From Rhodocytophaga rosea (lineage in GTDB: Bacteria; Bacteroidota; Bacteroidia; Cytophagales; 172606-1), in NCBI RefSeq assembly GCF_010119975.1, contig NZ_CP048222.1, positions 7,540,501 through 7,604,500 on the forward strand: a DNA stretch of 64,000 nt, written 5' to 3'. Made by a program: the position numbers and the translations under genes. A model generated the notes under the pieces. The model searched no databases, had not been told where the DNA came from, and saw only the letters and a list, made by a program, of their open reading frames with translations. Of this stretch, positions 1 through 9,260 are shown one piece after another (position 1 is the first letter of the stretch; each line of letters starts with the position of its first letter).

Positions 1-2
1 CT

Positions 3-824
3 GGAAATGATCTGCCGGTGGTATGGTCTACAACCAAAGCTGAAAAAGTAGAAGGAGGCTATAAGTTCACCGGAAGAAAATCTTTTGGAAGCCTTTCTCC
101 GGTATGGTCCTACCTGGGAATTCATGCCCTGGATGACAGTGACCCGGAAAATCCGAAAATTGTACATGCCTTTATGCCCAGAGAATCATCTGGCTATGAA
201 ATAAAACAGACCTGGGATAATGTACTGGGTATGCGTGCCACCCGAAGTGATGATACCATACTGAACGGTGTATTTGTTCCGGATCAGTATATTCTCCGGG
301 TAGTACCGGCTGGCTTTAAAGGGATGGATGGGTATATTGCCGGCCTTTTCTTCTGGTTTCTGACCGGCATCAGCAACGTATATTACAGTTTGTCGCGCCG
401 GGTGTTTGACCTCACGGTTGAAAAGATTAAAACCAAAAGTTCCATTGCATTGACTAAAAAGTCGATGGTGCATCATGCCGGGGTGCAGATGGATATAGGC
501 GAATTATTTATGGAACTGGAAGGAGTGGAAGCTCAACTCAATTTCATTGCCAATCAATACAGTTCTGGTGTAGACTATGGACCAGCCTGGCCGCTGAAAT
601 TCATTGCCATGAAAGGCCGGGTAATGGAAGCCAACTGGAAAATAGTAGACAAAGCCCTGGATATATCAGGTGGATTTGGAATTTTTCCATCCTCAGGTTT
701 GGAGAGGCTCATCAGGGATGCCCGGTTAGGCCGGATTCATCCAACCAATAGTTACCTGTCAAAAGAATTGCTGGGGAAAGCCAATCTGGGCGTAGATTTC
801 GATACCCAGCCAAGATGGGGATAA
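3..824 (+). CDS. Acyl-CoA dehydrogenase, C-terminal part (5' end outside window)
   Basis: The frame is open from the first bases of the window (reading GNDLPVVWSTT) to the TAA at 824, so the N-terminal helical domain is missing only because the window starts here. The visible part has the middle beta-domain (G-N-D-L-P substrate/flavin loop, then GGYKFTGRKSFGS) and the C-terminal four-helix domain ending with SGGFGIF and ERLIRDARLGRIHPTNSYL, typical of flavin-dependent acyl-CoA dehydrogenases and related FAD monooxygenases that act on fatty acyl-CoA or similar thioesters in the cytoplasm. I cannot identify the substrate. A long perfect hairpin follows the gene. Confidence 0.85.
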   Translation, partial: GNDLPVVWSTTKAEKVEGGYKFTGRKSFGSLSPVWSYLGIHALDDSDPENPKIVHAFMPRESSGYEIKQTWDNVLGMRATRSDDTILNGVFVPDQYILRVVPAGFKGMDGYIAGLFFWFLTGISNVYYSLSRRVFDLTVEKIKTKSSIALTKKSMVHHAGVQMDIGELFMELEGVEAQLNFIANQYSSGVDYGPAWPLKFIAMKGRVMEANWKIVDKALDISGGFGIFPSSGLERLIRDARLGRIHPTNSYLSKELLGKANLGVDFDTQPRWG

Positions 825-892
825 AAATTAGTTGAGTTGCAATAGTGTTATAAATTGATAAACAGGTAATTATATTAAGGCTCTCATCATAT

Positions 893-930
893 AGGCCAAT
901 GCATAAGATCACTGGTATGCATTGGCCTTT
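893..930. terminator. Hairpin between convergent genes, likely bidirectional terminator
   Basis: A perfect 13-bp inverted repeat (AGGCCAATGCATA at 893-905 and its complement at 916-928) with a 10-nt loop lies between the stop codons of the acyl-CoA dehydrogenase and the convergent CDF transporter. The T tract is short (TTT then G), so this is a strong hairpin with only a weak classic intrinsic-terminator tail. Confidence 0.6.
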
Positions 931-979
931 GAGTATGTATAAGTATCAGGTATTTCCGGCAGAAACTATAAACGGCTGT

Positions 980-1864
980 CTAAAAAGGTTCGATATGTAT
1001 CAATACATCATATATTTGCCTGTTTTCCAGCAGAATGGCATCTTTCACCTGATGTGCAATCCGGTGGCCTTCTTTTACCGATAAGTGGCCATCTACCAGT
1101 ACATGCAGATCAACAAAGTACTCGAACCCCATTTTTCGCACCAACGCTTTATCCAATCCTCTTACCCCTTCTACCTGCATCGCTACTTGCCTGATTCCAT
1201 CAAGTATTTCTTCAGGAGGAGCCACATCCATTATTTCGCCCATAGCAGGAATGAAAATATGGTAGGCATTAAACACGATGATCACTGAAGCAATTAAGGC
1301 CGCCCAGTCATCCGCATTCTCGTAGCCTTCGCCTCCAATTAAAGCAATGGTAATTCCGAGAAATGCGGTAAAAGAGGTAATGGCATCACTGCGGTGGTGC
1401 CAGGCATCGGCCTTTACAGCCGTACTATTAATCTGCTTGCCTGTTTGATTGATCCGCCGGAATAAAAATTCTTTCAGTACAATTACGCCACCCAATACAA
1501 CAAGCGTAAAAGGGGCAGGTACTTTATGGGGTGTAAGTATATTCTTCACACTTTGAATCGCAATCAGAATAGCCGCTCCGATCAGCAACAAAGCTACCAC
1601 GATAGTAGCCAGGGGTTCTGCTTTGCCATGCCCATACGGATGATCAGAGTCAGGGCCTTTCGACGCAACCTTTAATCCTGCCCATACAATCAAGGAAGAG
1701 AATATATCTGAGGTAGATTCGATCGCATCTGCAATTAAGGCATACGAATTACCAAAAATACCAGCGATTCCTTTTACGATAGCAAGCAGCGCATTCGCCA
1801 GTATACTGATTAACGTTGTTTTCAAGCCCTGATCCGTTGCATGACTCACTTTGCTATTTGCCAT
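980..1864 (-). CDS. Cation diffusion facilitator (CDF) family metal/H+ exporter
   Basis: A 294-residue inner-membrane protein of the usual CDF length. It has about six hydrophobic segments in the first 215 residues, then a cytoplasmic ferredoxin-like C-terminal domain with VEGV and DLHVLVDG. Transport-site residues are recognisable: DAIESTSD in TM2 (E49 and D53 at the positions of the H/D-xxx-D pair) and HHRSD in TM5 (HxxxD). Known relatives export Zn2+, Fe2+, Cd2+ or Mn2+ in exchange for protons. An acidic residue in TM2 instead of histidine resembles FieF-type rather than ZitB-type transporters, but the metal cannot be decided from sequence. It stands alone, convergent with the acyl-CoA dehydrogenase. 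Confidence 0.93.
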   Translation of the reverse strand: MANSKVSHATDQGLKTTLISILANALLAIVKGIAGIFGNSYALIADAIESTSDIFSSLIVWAGLKVASKGPDSDHPYGHGKAEPLATIVVALLLIGAAILIAIQSVKNILTPHKVPAPFTLVVLGGVIVLKEFLFRRINQTGKQINSTAVKADAWHHRSDAITSFTAFLGITIALIGGEGYENADDWAALIASVIIVFNAYHIFIPAMGEIMDVAPPEEILDGIRQVAMQVEGVRGLDKALVRKMGFEYFVDLHVLVDGHLSVKEGHRIAHQVKDAILLENRQIYDVLIHIEPF

Positions 1865-2288
1865 TGCCAGAGTAATCTTTAACCTTTTGAAGAAGTAAAC
1901 CGAAAGAGTTGTTTTATACTGATACTGAAGAATTTCGGTTTTTTGCTTATAACATTCCCTGTATTCGATTATTGTGCAGAACTATGCCAACAACTACTAA
2001 CGATTTGTATAACTCTTACGGTTACATCAATTTTTTCGATGCAATTTTCTACAGGTTACAGATTCTCAAAATAATAATTTGTATAGGTATACCTGCCGGG
2101 ACAGAGTTGGATATGCCAGCAGATGAAGGAGTTGGAAAGGTTAGGAGTTATGTCAGGTCCCAGAGCAGGTAAAGGGATTTTGATAAAAATAGATCTATTG
2201 CCATAACATGGAATGTTGATTTTCTTATCAAGATTTAGCGTATTGAAATTAATATAGGTATGTACTTCCTGCACTATCATACGGATCT
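1865..2288. other. Intergenic region without recognisable gene
   Basis: About 420 bases between two minus-strand genes. It must contain the promoter of the CDF gene. A 9-bp inverted repeat (1897-1905 with 1933-1941, 27-nt loop, followed by a T run) can be drawn but has no gene upstream of it on the plus strand. Short open frames here have no protein-like features. Confidence 0.5.
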
Positions 2289-3416
2289 CTATCTCCTTAT
2301 TTCTTTCTTGTATGTTTCCCGGCCATTGCTTAGCCATTCTAATGAAAAACTAACAAATACGTTTTCTTTGTACTCATCTTTTTCAAAAAACAATCCGATA
2401 TCCCCGTTTTTCAATATAGTTAAATCTGAGTAGGCGGCTGGACCGGTATAAACCGTTTTTCCGGCTGTCCAGGTTTTGCCCTCATCATAGCTTATGCGGA
2501 CGGTCAGGTTGCTGCGGCCTTCTTTCGTTTTAACATTAGAGAAAAGCAAGCGGTTTTTGCCATCTCCTGCCATTGCAGCCGGGTAGCGGATAATACTTGC
2601 ATTACAGCCTGGATCAATAAGGGATGAATCAGCTTTTGAGGTCCAATGTTTCCCTTCATCTGAGGATGTATGCACATACCGCATACCACCGGTGTTTACC
2701 CTGGCATTTACCATCCAGGTGCCATCTGATAGTTCGATTACCTTAGATTCATCGGCCGGTTGAATAGGATGATCAATAAAATACCATGTTTTTCCATGAT
2801 CATCGCTTCCGAAAAGATATACGCCCTGCTTGAGGTGTACAATTGTATGAAGCAGTTTGCCTGTACCTGTCTGAATACCCTGGCCTGAGGTAATAAACTT
2901 AAAATCATACCGCCATTCTGGCTTTGTTAGCTGAGAAGTGAGATCTGCCGGTGTGCTCCATGATTTTCCATTATCCTTACTTTTTACCATGTGAAAATAG
3001 TAGACATCTTTCTCCTGCACCACATCCATAAAATTATAGAATAGAAATATTTCCTTTGTCGTCTGATCTACGATCATGGAAGGATCTGAGGCAGATTGGC
3101 CCAATGGAAAATTAACGACTTTTTCGATGGGCGACCATGTTTTTCCCCCATCGCTGCTTCTGCGGATCACAATATTGATATCCGGATTAAATTTCAGATC
3201 GCCGCAGGAAGGCACCCGTTCATCAATAGCCGCAATCAGGTCGCCATTGGGTGCAGTAATAATAGAAGGAATACGGAAGCAGGTGACACTATCGCTCATC
3301 GTTTTGTTAAACAAATCCTGGTATATATTCAGGCCCGCTGCCATAGAAAATTTCTTTTCCTGTGCAGTTACACAAAAGGCTATCAGTACGAACAAGCCTG
3401 TGATCATTCTCTTCAT
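2289..3416 (-). CDS. Secreted exo-alpha-sialidase (neuraminidase, GH33-like)
   Basis: A 375-residue protein beginning with a signal peptide (MKRMITGLFVLIAFCVTA, cleavage before QEKK). I use the ATG at 3416 because the longer frame starts only with TTG. It shows the F-R-I-P arginine motif near residue 47 and five Asp boxes of the S-x-D-x-G-x-x-W type (SSDGGKTW, SKDNGKSW, SDDHGKTW, SSDEGKHW, SYDEGKTW), i.e. a six-bladed sialidase propeller. Family members release terminal sialic acids from glycans outside the cytoplasm or in the periplasm. There is no carbohydrate-binding domain and no sialic acid catabolic operon nearby, so a role in nutrient scavenging is inference only. Confidence 0.93.
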   Translation of the reverse strand: MKRMITGLFVLIAFCVTAQEKKFSMAAGLNIYQDLFNKTMSDSVTCFRIPSIITAPNGDLIAAIDERVPSCGDLKFNPDINIVIRRSSDGGKTWSPIEKVVNFPLGQSASDPSMIVDQTTKEIFLFYNFMDVVQEKDVYYFHMVKSKDNGKSWSTPADLTSQLTKPEWRYDFKFITSGQGIQTGTGKLLHTIVHLKQGVYLFGSDDHGKTWYFIDHPIQPADESKVIELSDGTWMVNARVNTGGMRYVHTSSDEGKHWTSKADSSLIDPGCNASIIRYPAAMAGDGKNRLLFSNVKTKEGRSNLTVRISYDEGKTWTAGKTVYTGPAAYSDLTILKNGDIGLFFEKDEYKENVFVSFSLEWLSNGRETYKKEIRR

Positions 3417-3552
3417 GGCCAAAATTTATATAGTTCTCTGTATGAAACGACTAAGATAACAGGATATAATTTCTAAAAACAGAGACGTATGCCTGTGTTT
3501 TAGATAAGAGAAATAAAGTAGTTTTACTATCCGCTCCCAAACTCATCCTTTT

Positions 3553-4128
3553 ATGTTTGAACTGCTTTTACGATCCATTGAAGAAAAGGTACCCTCCACA
3601 GAAGTAGAAATAGCTGTATGCAAGAGCTATTTTAAACCAAAGAAATTAAGGAAAAGGCAGTTTCTGATTCAGGAAGGAGAAGTATGCAACCAGCTTGCTT
3701 TTGTGGAGAAAGGCGTTTTGTATTCGTATTCCACCGATGCAAAGGGCACACCACGGGTTATTCAGTTTGCCTTCGAAGGCTGGTGGATTGCTGACTTGTA
3801 TAGTTTTTTTACCAGAGAACCATCCGGCTTACATATTGAGGTATTGGAAGACTGCGAACTGCTTTTATTAGACCGGGAACATCACCAGGGCTTACTACAA
3901 CAGGTGCCTAAATACGAAACGTATATGAGAATTTTATATCAGAATGCCTATGTGGCCCTCCAACGGAGAATCGAAGGTACGGTGGGCCTCACGGCAGAAG
4001 AAAAATACCTCCGTTTACTGGAAGAATATCCGGCCATTCTCAATAAGGTCCCCCTCCACCTGGTCGCTTCTTTTTTAGGGATAACGCCGGAAACCCTCAG
4101 CCGCATCCGCAAACAGATTTTTAAGTAA
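3553..4128 (+). CDS. Crp/Fnr family transcriptional regulator
   Basis: A 191-residue protein of the family's usual size: an N-terminal cyclic-nucleotide-binding-like beta-roll (about residues 20-115, with QFLIQEGEVCNQLAFVEKG and DCELLLLDRE) and a C-terminal winged helix (about 150-190, LHLVASFLGITPETLSRIRKQ). It has no cysteine cluster for an Fe-S centre, so it is not a true oxygen-sensing FNR; this Bacteroidota subgroup usually has an unknown or no ligand. It lies directly upstream of an NAD(P)-binding reductase and is followed at once by an FNR-like palindrome, which suggests it controls that gene and perhaps the dioxygenase behind it. Confidence 0.92.
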   Translation: MFELLLRSIEEKVPSTEVEIAVCKSYFKPKKLRKRQFLIQEGEVCNQLAFVEKGVLYSYSTDAKGTPRVIQFAFEGWWIADLYSFFTREPSGLHIEVLEDCELLLLDREHHQGLLQQVPKYETYMRILYQNAYVALQRRIEGTVGLTAEEKYLRLLEEYPAILNKVPLHLVASFLGITPETLSRIRKQIFK

Positions 4129-4149
4129 GCCTTGACATTTGTCAAGGCT
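4128..4149. promoter_or_regulatory. FNR/CRP-like palindromic operator
   Basis: A perfect 10-bp inverted repeat with only 2 nt between arms. Its core TTGACATTTGTCAA (4132-4145) fits the TTGAY-N4-RTCAA pattern bound by FNR/CRP-type dimers. It starts right after the stop codon of a Crp/Fnr-family gene and lies about 45 bp upstream of the probable -7 element of the next gene. A 2-nt loop and no T tract argue against a terminator. Confidence 0.6.
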
Positions 4150-4191
4150 ATTTCCTATCATATATCAAGGCAAAAGGCTATGGGCCTGTTG

Positions 4192-4199
4192 TATCTTTG
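4192..4199 (+). promoter_or_regulatory. Bacteroidota-type -7 box (TAnnTTTG)
   Basis: TATCTTTG, a match to the TAnnTTTG -7 element of Bacteroidota housekeeping promoters, 31 bases before the ATG of the reductase gene. A convincing -33 TTG was not found at the expected distance, consistent with an activator-dependent promoter. Confidence 0.4.
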
Positions 4200-4230
4200 T
4201 ATTATCAAAAACAATTAAATATATAAAGAT

Positions 4231-4893
4231 ATGAAAACGAACACCACCATAGCCATTATCGGAGCCACAGGTAGTATGGGTTCCGCTATTTCCAGGAGTC
4301 TGGCAACCGCCAATTTTCCCTTGCTTCTCTGTGCCAATGACCAGGATAAACTACAAGGTTTACTGCAAGACATAAAATCAGCTAATGCTCCAGCGAAGGT
4401 AGAAACCATTAATTGCTCGAAAGAGGCCAGCTGGGAAGCAGATATCATTATTATGGCCGTACCTTACCAGGCTGAAAAAGAGATTGCCCAAAAGATCAGC
4501 GAAGTAGCTGCTCAAAAAATTGTGATCAGCATTGCCAATCCATTAAATAATACGTTCGATGGCCTGCTGACTTCTCCGGATACCTCTGCTGCCGAAGAAT
4601 TGCAAAAGGCATTGCCTCTCTCAAAAGTAGTAAAAGCCTTCAATACCACCTTTGCCGCTGATTTTGCTCAACCTGTGATCGATGGCAAACAGGTAGATGC
4701 CTTTATTGCAGGTGATCATCAGCCCTCTGTGGAAACGGTTACCCAACTGGTAGCTTCTGCAGGCTTTAATCCTATTGTTGCCGGTGGCCTGAAAGAAAGC
4801 CGGATACTGGAAAACATGCAATTGCTGCTCATTAAGCTGGGCATGAAATACAATTACAACTGGCATGCCGGCTGGAAAATCTTACACAATTAA
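4231..4893 (+). CDS. NAD(P)-binding reductase, F420/NADPH-oxidoreductase-like
   Basis: A 220-residue protein with an N-terminal Rossmann motif (IIGATGSMGSAISRSL, G-x-T-G-x-M-G) and the family signature IIIMAVPYQAEKEI, then IANPLNN and KAFNTTFAADF. This matches the COG2085-type dinucleotide-binding proteins related to F420-dependent NADP reductase, which transfer hydride between NADPH and a partner. Bacteroidota generally lack F420, so the true partner is probably different. It follows a Crp/Fnr regulator and an operator-like palindrome and precedes the dioxygenase by 21 bp, suggesting a small operon. Confidence 0.85.
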   Translation: MKTNTTIAIIGATGSMGSAISRSLATANFPLLLCANDQDKLQGLLQDIKSANAPAKVETINCSKEASWEADIIIMAVPYQAEKEIAQKISEVAAQKIVISIANPLNNTFDGLLTSPDTSAAEELQKALPLSKVVKAFNTTFAADFAQPVIDGKQVDAFIAGDHQPSVETVTQLVASAGFNPIVAGGLKESRILENMQLLLIKLGMKYNYNWHAGWKILHN

Positions 4894-4914
4894 GATTTAA
4901 CCAGACAGGTTGTA

Positions 4915-5796
4915 ATGAAACGGAATCAATTTATCAGAACAAGTTTAACAGGAGCCTTAGCTATGACAACATTATCAGCATTCAATAGATTTACAGATCA
5001 ATTATCGGAACAGGATCAACTTATGCCGGTCTTATTTATAGGCCATGGTTCTCCCATGAATGGCATTGAAGACAATGAATTCAGCCGACGGTGGACAAAG
5101 CTGGCCAGAGAAATTCCAATACCCAAAGCAGTTCTGGTGGTATCTGCCCACTGGCTTTCCAGAGGAACACGTATTACAGCCATGGATTTTCCGGAAACCA
5201 TTCACGACTTCGGTGGATTCCCCAAAGCCTTATTTGACTTGCAATACAAAGCACCTGGCGATCTTTCGGTTGCCAAAGAAACGGCTGCTTTAATTAAATC
5301 AACACAGGTAGAATTAGACCATGACTGGGGCTTAGACCATGGCACCTGGACGGTTGTCAGGCACATGTATCCGCAGGCAAACATTCCTGTGCTGCAACTA
5401 AGCATTGATGCTTCCAAAGGTCCGCAATATCAATATGAACTAGCCAGAGAGTTGTACAACTTGAGAAAAAAAGGAGTATTGATCATCGGCAGCGGTAATA
5501 TGGTGCATAACCTGAGAATGGTCGCCTGGGATAAATTAAACGATAACGAGTATGGCTACGACTGGGCGATAGAAATGAATCATACTTTTAAAGAATTGAT
5601 CCGGAATGGAGATCACCAGAAGTTGGTAAATTATGAAGCCTTAGGCAGAGCTGCCTTGCTCTCGATTCCAACACCGGAACATTATTTTCCGCTCTTATAT
5701 GTGCTTGGATTGAAAGGCAAAAATGAAGAAGCTTCCTTTTTTAACGATAAGCTTGTAGGAGGTTCTCTCACAATGACTTCCGTAAAATTCGGCTAA
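4915..5796 (+). CDS. ygiD: Extradiol ring-cleavage dioxygenase, YgiD/4,5-DOPA dioxygenase family
   Basis: A 293-residue LigB-superfamily enzyme. It carries FIGHGSPMNGIEDN (first metal His), VVSAHW (second His), LDHGTW, VLQLSID and IIGSGNMVHNLR (further His), and PTPEHYFPLLYVLG near the end, matching bacterial DODA/YgiD proteins that use a non-haem metal to cleave catechols such as L-DOPA. The first 22 residues form a hydrophobic leader (KRNQFIRTSLTGALAMTTLSAF) absent from E. coli YgiD; this style of leader is seen in exported Bacteroidota enzymes but has no canonical twin arginine. The gene lies 21 bp behind the reductase, probably co-transcribed. Confidence 0.88.
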   Translation: MKRNQFIRTSLTGALAMTTLSAFNRFTDQLSEQDQLMPVLFIGHGSPMNGIEDNEFSRRWTKLAREIPIPKAVLVVSAHWLSRGTRITAMDFPETIHDFGGFPKALFDLQYKAPGDLSVAKETAALIKSTQVELDHDWGLDHGTWTVVRHMYPQANIPVLQLSIDASKGPQYQYELARELYNLRKKGVLIIGSGNMVHNLRMVAWDKLNDNEYGYDWAIEMNHTFKELIRNGDHQKLVNYEALGRAALLSIPTPEHYFPLLYVLGLKGKNEEASFFNDKLVGGSLTMTSVKFG

Positions 5797-6106
5797 ATAT
5801 GGGTAGTATATAAAGGTTTGATTGTAGGATTTATGAGTTCATACATGGTAAACTAGGTACTTAAATCGACAGGTCCTTATGATTAATAATAGAAGTATAC
5901 TAAAATTAACAACCTAATATATCCTTCATTTTCATACGATCTGGCTAATAGTCAGATCGTATCTTTTAATAGCAGCTTATACTTTATTTATACGCTGATG
6001 GATAATATTTATTGAGTTATTATCAGTTTTCAGGCTTTTCCTTTTATTTACGCCTTATATTGGACAACAGTAATATATTCATCCCGAATTTTAAGCAAAA
6101 CCGCCT
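5797..6106. other. Intergenic region with one terminator
   Basis: About 310 bases between two plus-strand genes. It contains an intrinsic terminator (5934-5967) and, downstream, the AT-rich leader of the P-type ATPase. Nothing else recognised. Confidence 0.5.
5934..5967 (+). terminator. Intrinsic terminator after the dioxygenase
   Basis: A perfect 10-bp stem (ATACGATCTG and complement) with a 9-nt loop followed by CTTTT. The T run is on the plus-strand side only, so it terminates the regulator/reductase/dioxygenase transcript. Confidence 0.75.
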
Positions 6107-8674
6107 ATGGATGCCTGGTATCGCCTTTCCGAAGAAGAAGTAATTAAAAAACTAAAAACTTCTCCTTCCGGTCTGAAAAAAGACCTGATTCTCTCGCTTC
6201 AACAGGAATATGGGAAAAATGCACTCAAAGAAGCCAAACAGAAAAGCAAATTTGCCATCCTGCTCGGACAGTTTAAAGATGTCATGATTGTCATTCTCAT
6301 CCTGGCTGCCATTATTTCTTTTGCGGTCGGCGAACATACCGATGCCTATGTAATCCTGGCGATTATTATCGGAAATGCCTGGATTGGCTATGCCCAGGAG
6401 AACAATGCCGAAGAATCCGTACGGATGCTGCAACAGATGGCGGCTCAATATGCCCTGGTTCTGCGGGATAATCATCCGGTAAAACTGGAAGCAAAAGAAC
6501 TGGTACCAGGCGATGTAATCTTGCTGGAAGCTGGAGATATTGTACCGGCCGATGCCAGGCTGCTAGAGGTGAGTGCTTTTAAAACAGAAGAAGCGGCATT
6601 AACCGGCGAAAGTCATTCTATAGAAAAAATAACAGATGCCATTGACAAAGAGAATATTGGTCCTGGCGACCAGCTGAACATGATATTTAAAGGCACCATT
6701 GTAAGCAATGGTTCAGCCAAAGCAGTAGTTACCACGACCGGCATGCAAACGGAAATTGGTAAAATTGCCGGATTGCTGGAAGTAGGCGAGCAAAAAACAC
6801 CCCTTCAAAAAAGGCTGGCCGTATTCAGCAAACAACTGGCTGTGATCGTTATTATTATTTGTGCCGTGGTATTTGGCTTCGGTTTGTGGAGAGGCGAACC
6901 TGCCTTTCTGATGTTCCTGACTGCCCTTTCCCTGGCCGTTGCTGCTTTACCGGAAGCCCTTCCTGCTGTAATTACCATTGCCCTGGCTAATGGTGCCCGC
7001 CGCATGGTGAAACAAAAAGCGCTTATCCGGGTATTGCCTGCCGTAGAAACACTGGGTTCGGTTACCTACATCTGTAGTGATAAAACGGGTACACTTACCC
7101 AGAATGTAATGACCGTAGAAAAATTTCAGGCCGCCCCGGATAAAGATGAATTATTAAAGCATGCCATGCTGCTGAATAATGAAGTACGGTATTCCGAAGA
7201 AGGCAATATGCTGGGCGATTCCACTGAAACAGCGCTGGTGAATTATGCGGTAAATAAGGGTCATTCAAAAGAACAGTCGGATAATTCCTTTCCTCTGGTT
7301 TCCAAATTGCCGTTTGATTCAAACAGAATGCGGATGAGCACCCTGCACCAGGATAATGGAAAATGGCTCTTGTTTGTAAAAGGTGCCCCGGTAAAAATAA
7401 CGGAAGTATTGGCTGAGAGATACAAAGACCAGGTTCCGAAATGGCTGGAACTAAACCGGGAATGGGCCGCTGATGGCTTGCGTGTGCTGTTTTTTGCCTA
7501 TAAACAACTGGATGAGAAACCAGGGCAGATAACAGAAGAGTTAGAAAAAGACCTGGATTTTCTGGGAATGGCTGCCATGATAGATCCGCCGAGGGAAGAA
7601 GTGATTGAGGCCATTAAAGAATGTAAAACTGCCGGTATCAAAACCGTCATGATCACCGGAGATCAGCCTTTAACGGCCTATGCCATTGCCGAGCGCTTAA
7701 AGATGGTAGCAGAAGGTTCTAAAAATACCCGTACCGGAGCAGAGCTAGCTAAGCTGAATGAAGAAGAATTTGCCAGGGAAGTCAGGAATATATTCGTCTA
7801 TGCTAGGGTTTCCCCAGAACAAAAACTCAACATTGTAAAAGCCCTGCAACACAACGGCGAATTTGTAGCCATGACCGGAGATGGGGTAAATGATGCACCC
7901 TCACTCAAACAGGCAGACATTGGCGTAGCGATGGGAATTACCGGTACGGGTGTATCCAAAGAAGCCGCCGATATGATTCTGCTGGATGATAATTTTGCTA
8001 CCATTGTAAAGGCGGTAAAAGAAGGCAGGCGGATTTATGAGAATATCCGCAAATTCATTTTATATGTGCTTTCCTGTAACCTGGCTGAAATCTTAACTAT
8101 TTTCTTTACGCCCCTGTTTGGCTTAGCTATTCCTTTACTACCCATCCATATTCTGTGGATCAACCTGGTTACCGACGGATTACCAGGACTGGCACTCACT
8201 TCCGAACCTGCAGAAAAAGACATCATGCAAATGCCGCCCCGGCCGCCCAGAGAGAATTTGTTTGCCGGAGGAATGATTCCTAAAATTGTTTTAACCGGCG
8301 TATTTATGACGGTATCTGTGATGCTTACCCAGGCATGGGCAGCTAAAGAAGGCTACGATGTACAAACACAGCAAACGATGGTGTTTACCCTGCTCTGTTT
8401 TATTCAGTTAGGAAATGCCCTATCCGTACGCTCCTCCTATCATTCCATCTTTCACGCTACGATCTTTGGAAATGCAGGGATGTGGGGCTCGATTATCCTG
8501 ACAGTTGTTCTCCAATTACTGATTGTATACCTGCCTTTTACCGAAGCTATTTTCAAAACAACTGCCCTGGACTGGAAAGCCATGCGCATGATTCTCCTTG
8601 TAACCGGTATATGTATTCTGACTATTGAACTCATAAAATATATAACCAATAGATTATACAGAAAGGGGAAATAG
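6107..8674 (+). CDS. Cation-translocating P-type ATPase (type II, Ca2+-ATPase-like)
   Basis: An 855-residue ATPase of normal length. Order: N-terminal cation_ATPase_N segment, actuator domain with LTGESHSIEK, M4 with PEALP (PEGLP in SERCA pumps), phosphorylation motif CSDKTGTLTQN with D325, nucleotide domain, hinge MTGDGVNDAPSLKQADIGVAMG, and six further membrane helices. The M5/M6 region (NLAEILTIFF, WINLVTDGLPGLAL) retains the N and D residues of the type IIA Ca2+ site. Known relatives pump Ca2+ out of the cytosol; Mn2+ or Na+ cannot be excluded. It is monocistronic. Confidence 0.92.
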   Translation: MDAWYRLSEEEVIKKLKTSPSGLKKDLILSLQQEYGKNALKEAKQKSKFAILLGQFKDVMIVILILAAIISFAVGEHTDAYVILAIIIGNAWIGYAQENNAEESVRMLQQMAAQYALVLRDNHPVKLEAKELVPGDVILLEAGDIVPADARLLEVSAFKTEEAALTGESHSIEKITDAIDKENIGPGDQLNMIFKGTIVSNGSAKAVVTTTGMQTEIGKIAGLLEVGEQKTPLQKRLAVFSKQLAVIVIIICAVVFGFGLWRGEPAFLMFLTALSLAVAALPEALPAVITIALANGARRMVKQKALIRVLPAVETLGSVTYICSDKTGTLTQNVMTVEKFQAAPDKDELLKHAMLLNNEVRYSEEGNMLGDSTETALVNYAVNKGHSKEQSDNSFPLVSKLPFDSNRMRMSTLHQDNGKWLLFVKGAPVKITEVLAERYKDQVPKWLELNREWAADGLRVLFFAYKQLDEKPGQITEELEKDLDFLGMAAMIDPPREEVIEAIKECKTAGIKTVMITGDQPLTAYAIAERLKMVAEGSKNTRTGAELAKLNEEEFAREVRNIFVYARVSPEQKLNIVKALQHNGEFVAMTGDGVNDAPSLKQADIGVAMGITGTGVSKEAADMILLDDNFATIVKAVKEGRRIYENIRKFILYVLSCNLAEILTIFFTPLFGLAIPLLPIHILWINLVTDGLPGLALTSEPAEKDIMQMPPRPPRENLFAGGMIPKIVLTGVFMTVSVMLTQAWAAKEGYDVQTQQTMVFTLLCFIQLGNALSVRSSYHSIFHATIFGNAGMWGSIILTVVLQLLIVYLPFTEAIFKTTALDWKAMRMILLVTGICILTIELIKYITNRLYRKGK

Positions 8675-9260
8675 AGATATTCTACTGTGGTGAAAAGAGA
8701 ATACTCATTTTTTTATAGTAGACAGCTTATATAGCTGAAAACTTCCTATACCCCATATACTGGCTTACCTCTGTGCCCTGGAAAACCTGTATTTGCTTTG
8801 CCCAGGCTTGCTTTGTAACTACAATCCGCTTAGGACCTAGCTGACTGGCAGGCAAAATTGGGCTATTTTCTCCCAAATAGTCTAAAAGTGTTAAAGAATG
8901 CACGATTTGTGTTAATGCTCCGGCCTTTTATTTGCTCACATTGCCTGTGTAAGATTACATCAGGTTGAGCATTTATTGTCTGGTCAATAGATTAAAATGA
9001 GTTAATAATGGAATGGAAGCCTGAGAAATCCTTTTACCAGAACATGTAAGATTTTATTTACTTAATACTTATTGAATGGATTAACACTGTGCTATTCCGC
9101 TTTATTCAACCTTTTGCTCATACGTGCGCCAAATACATTTCTCAGGAGGCGAGTATAATAGAAAAAGCTTTCCTGACACAGTTAACTAAATTTATGTAAA
9201 GATTGAATCAGCCTTAAACCCTTATACTGTAAAACTAAACCTCAATTTTACCCAAACTTT
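8675..9260. other. Long intergenic region, possible coding remnant on the minus strand
   Basis: About 590 bases. On the minus strand, 8727-8927 is an open stretch of 66 codons with protein-like composition (GALTQIVHSL, LGPKRIVVTKQAWAKQIQV, ending MGYRKFSAI) but no ATG; it may be the tail of a lost gene. I do not recognise the family. No terminator or repeat seen. Confidence 0.3.

Noticed and set aside
1897-1941. Inverted repeat followed by a T run (AAACCGAAA / TTTCGGTTT)
   Set aside because: The loop is 27 nt and no plus-strand gene precedes it, so a terminator call is not supported.
1909-2337. Short open frames on both strands between the CDF and sialidase genes
   Set aside because: They overlap each other and have no protein-like composition, start signal or recognisable motif; the region is better read as intergenic.
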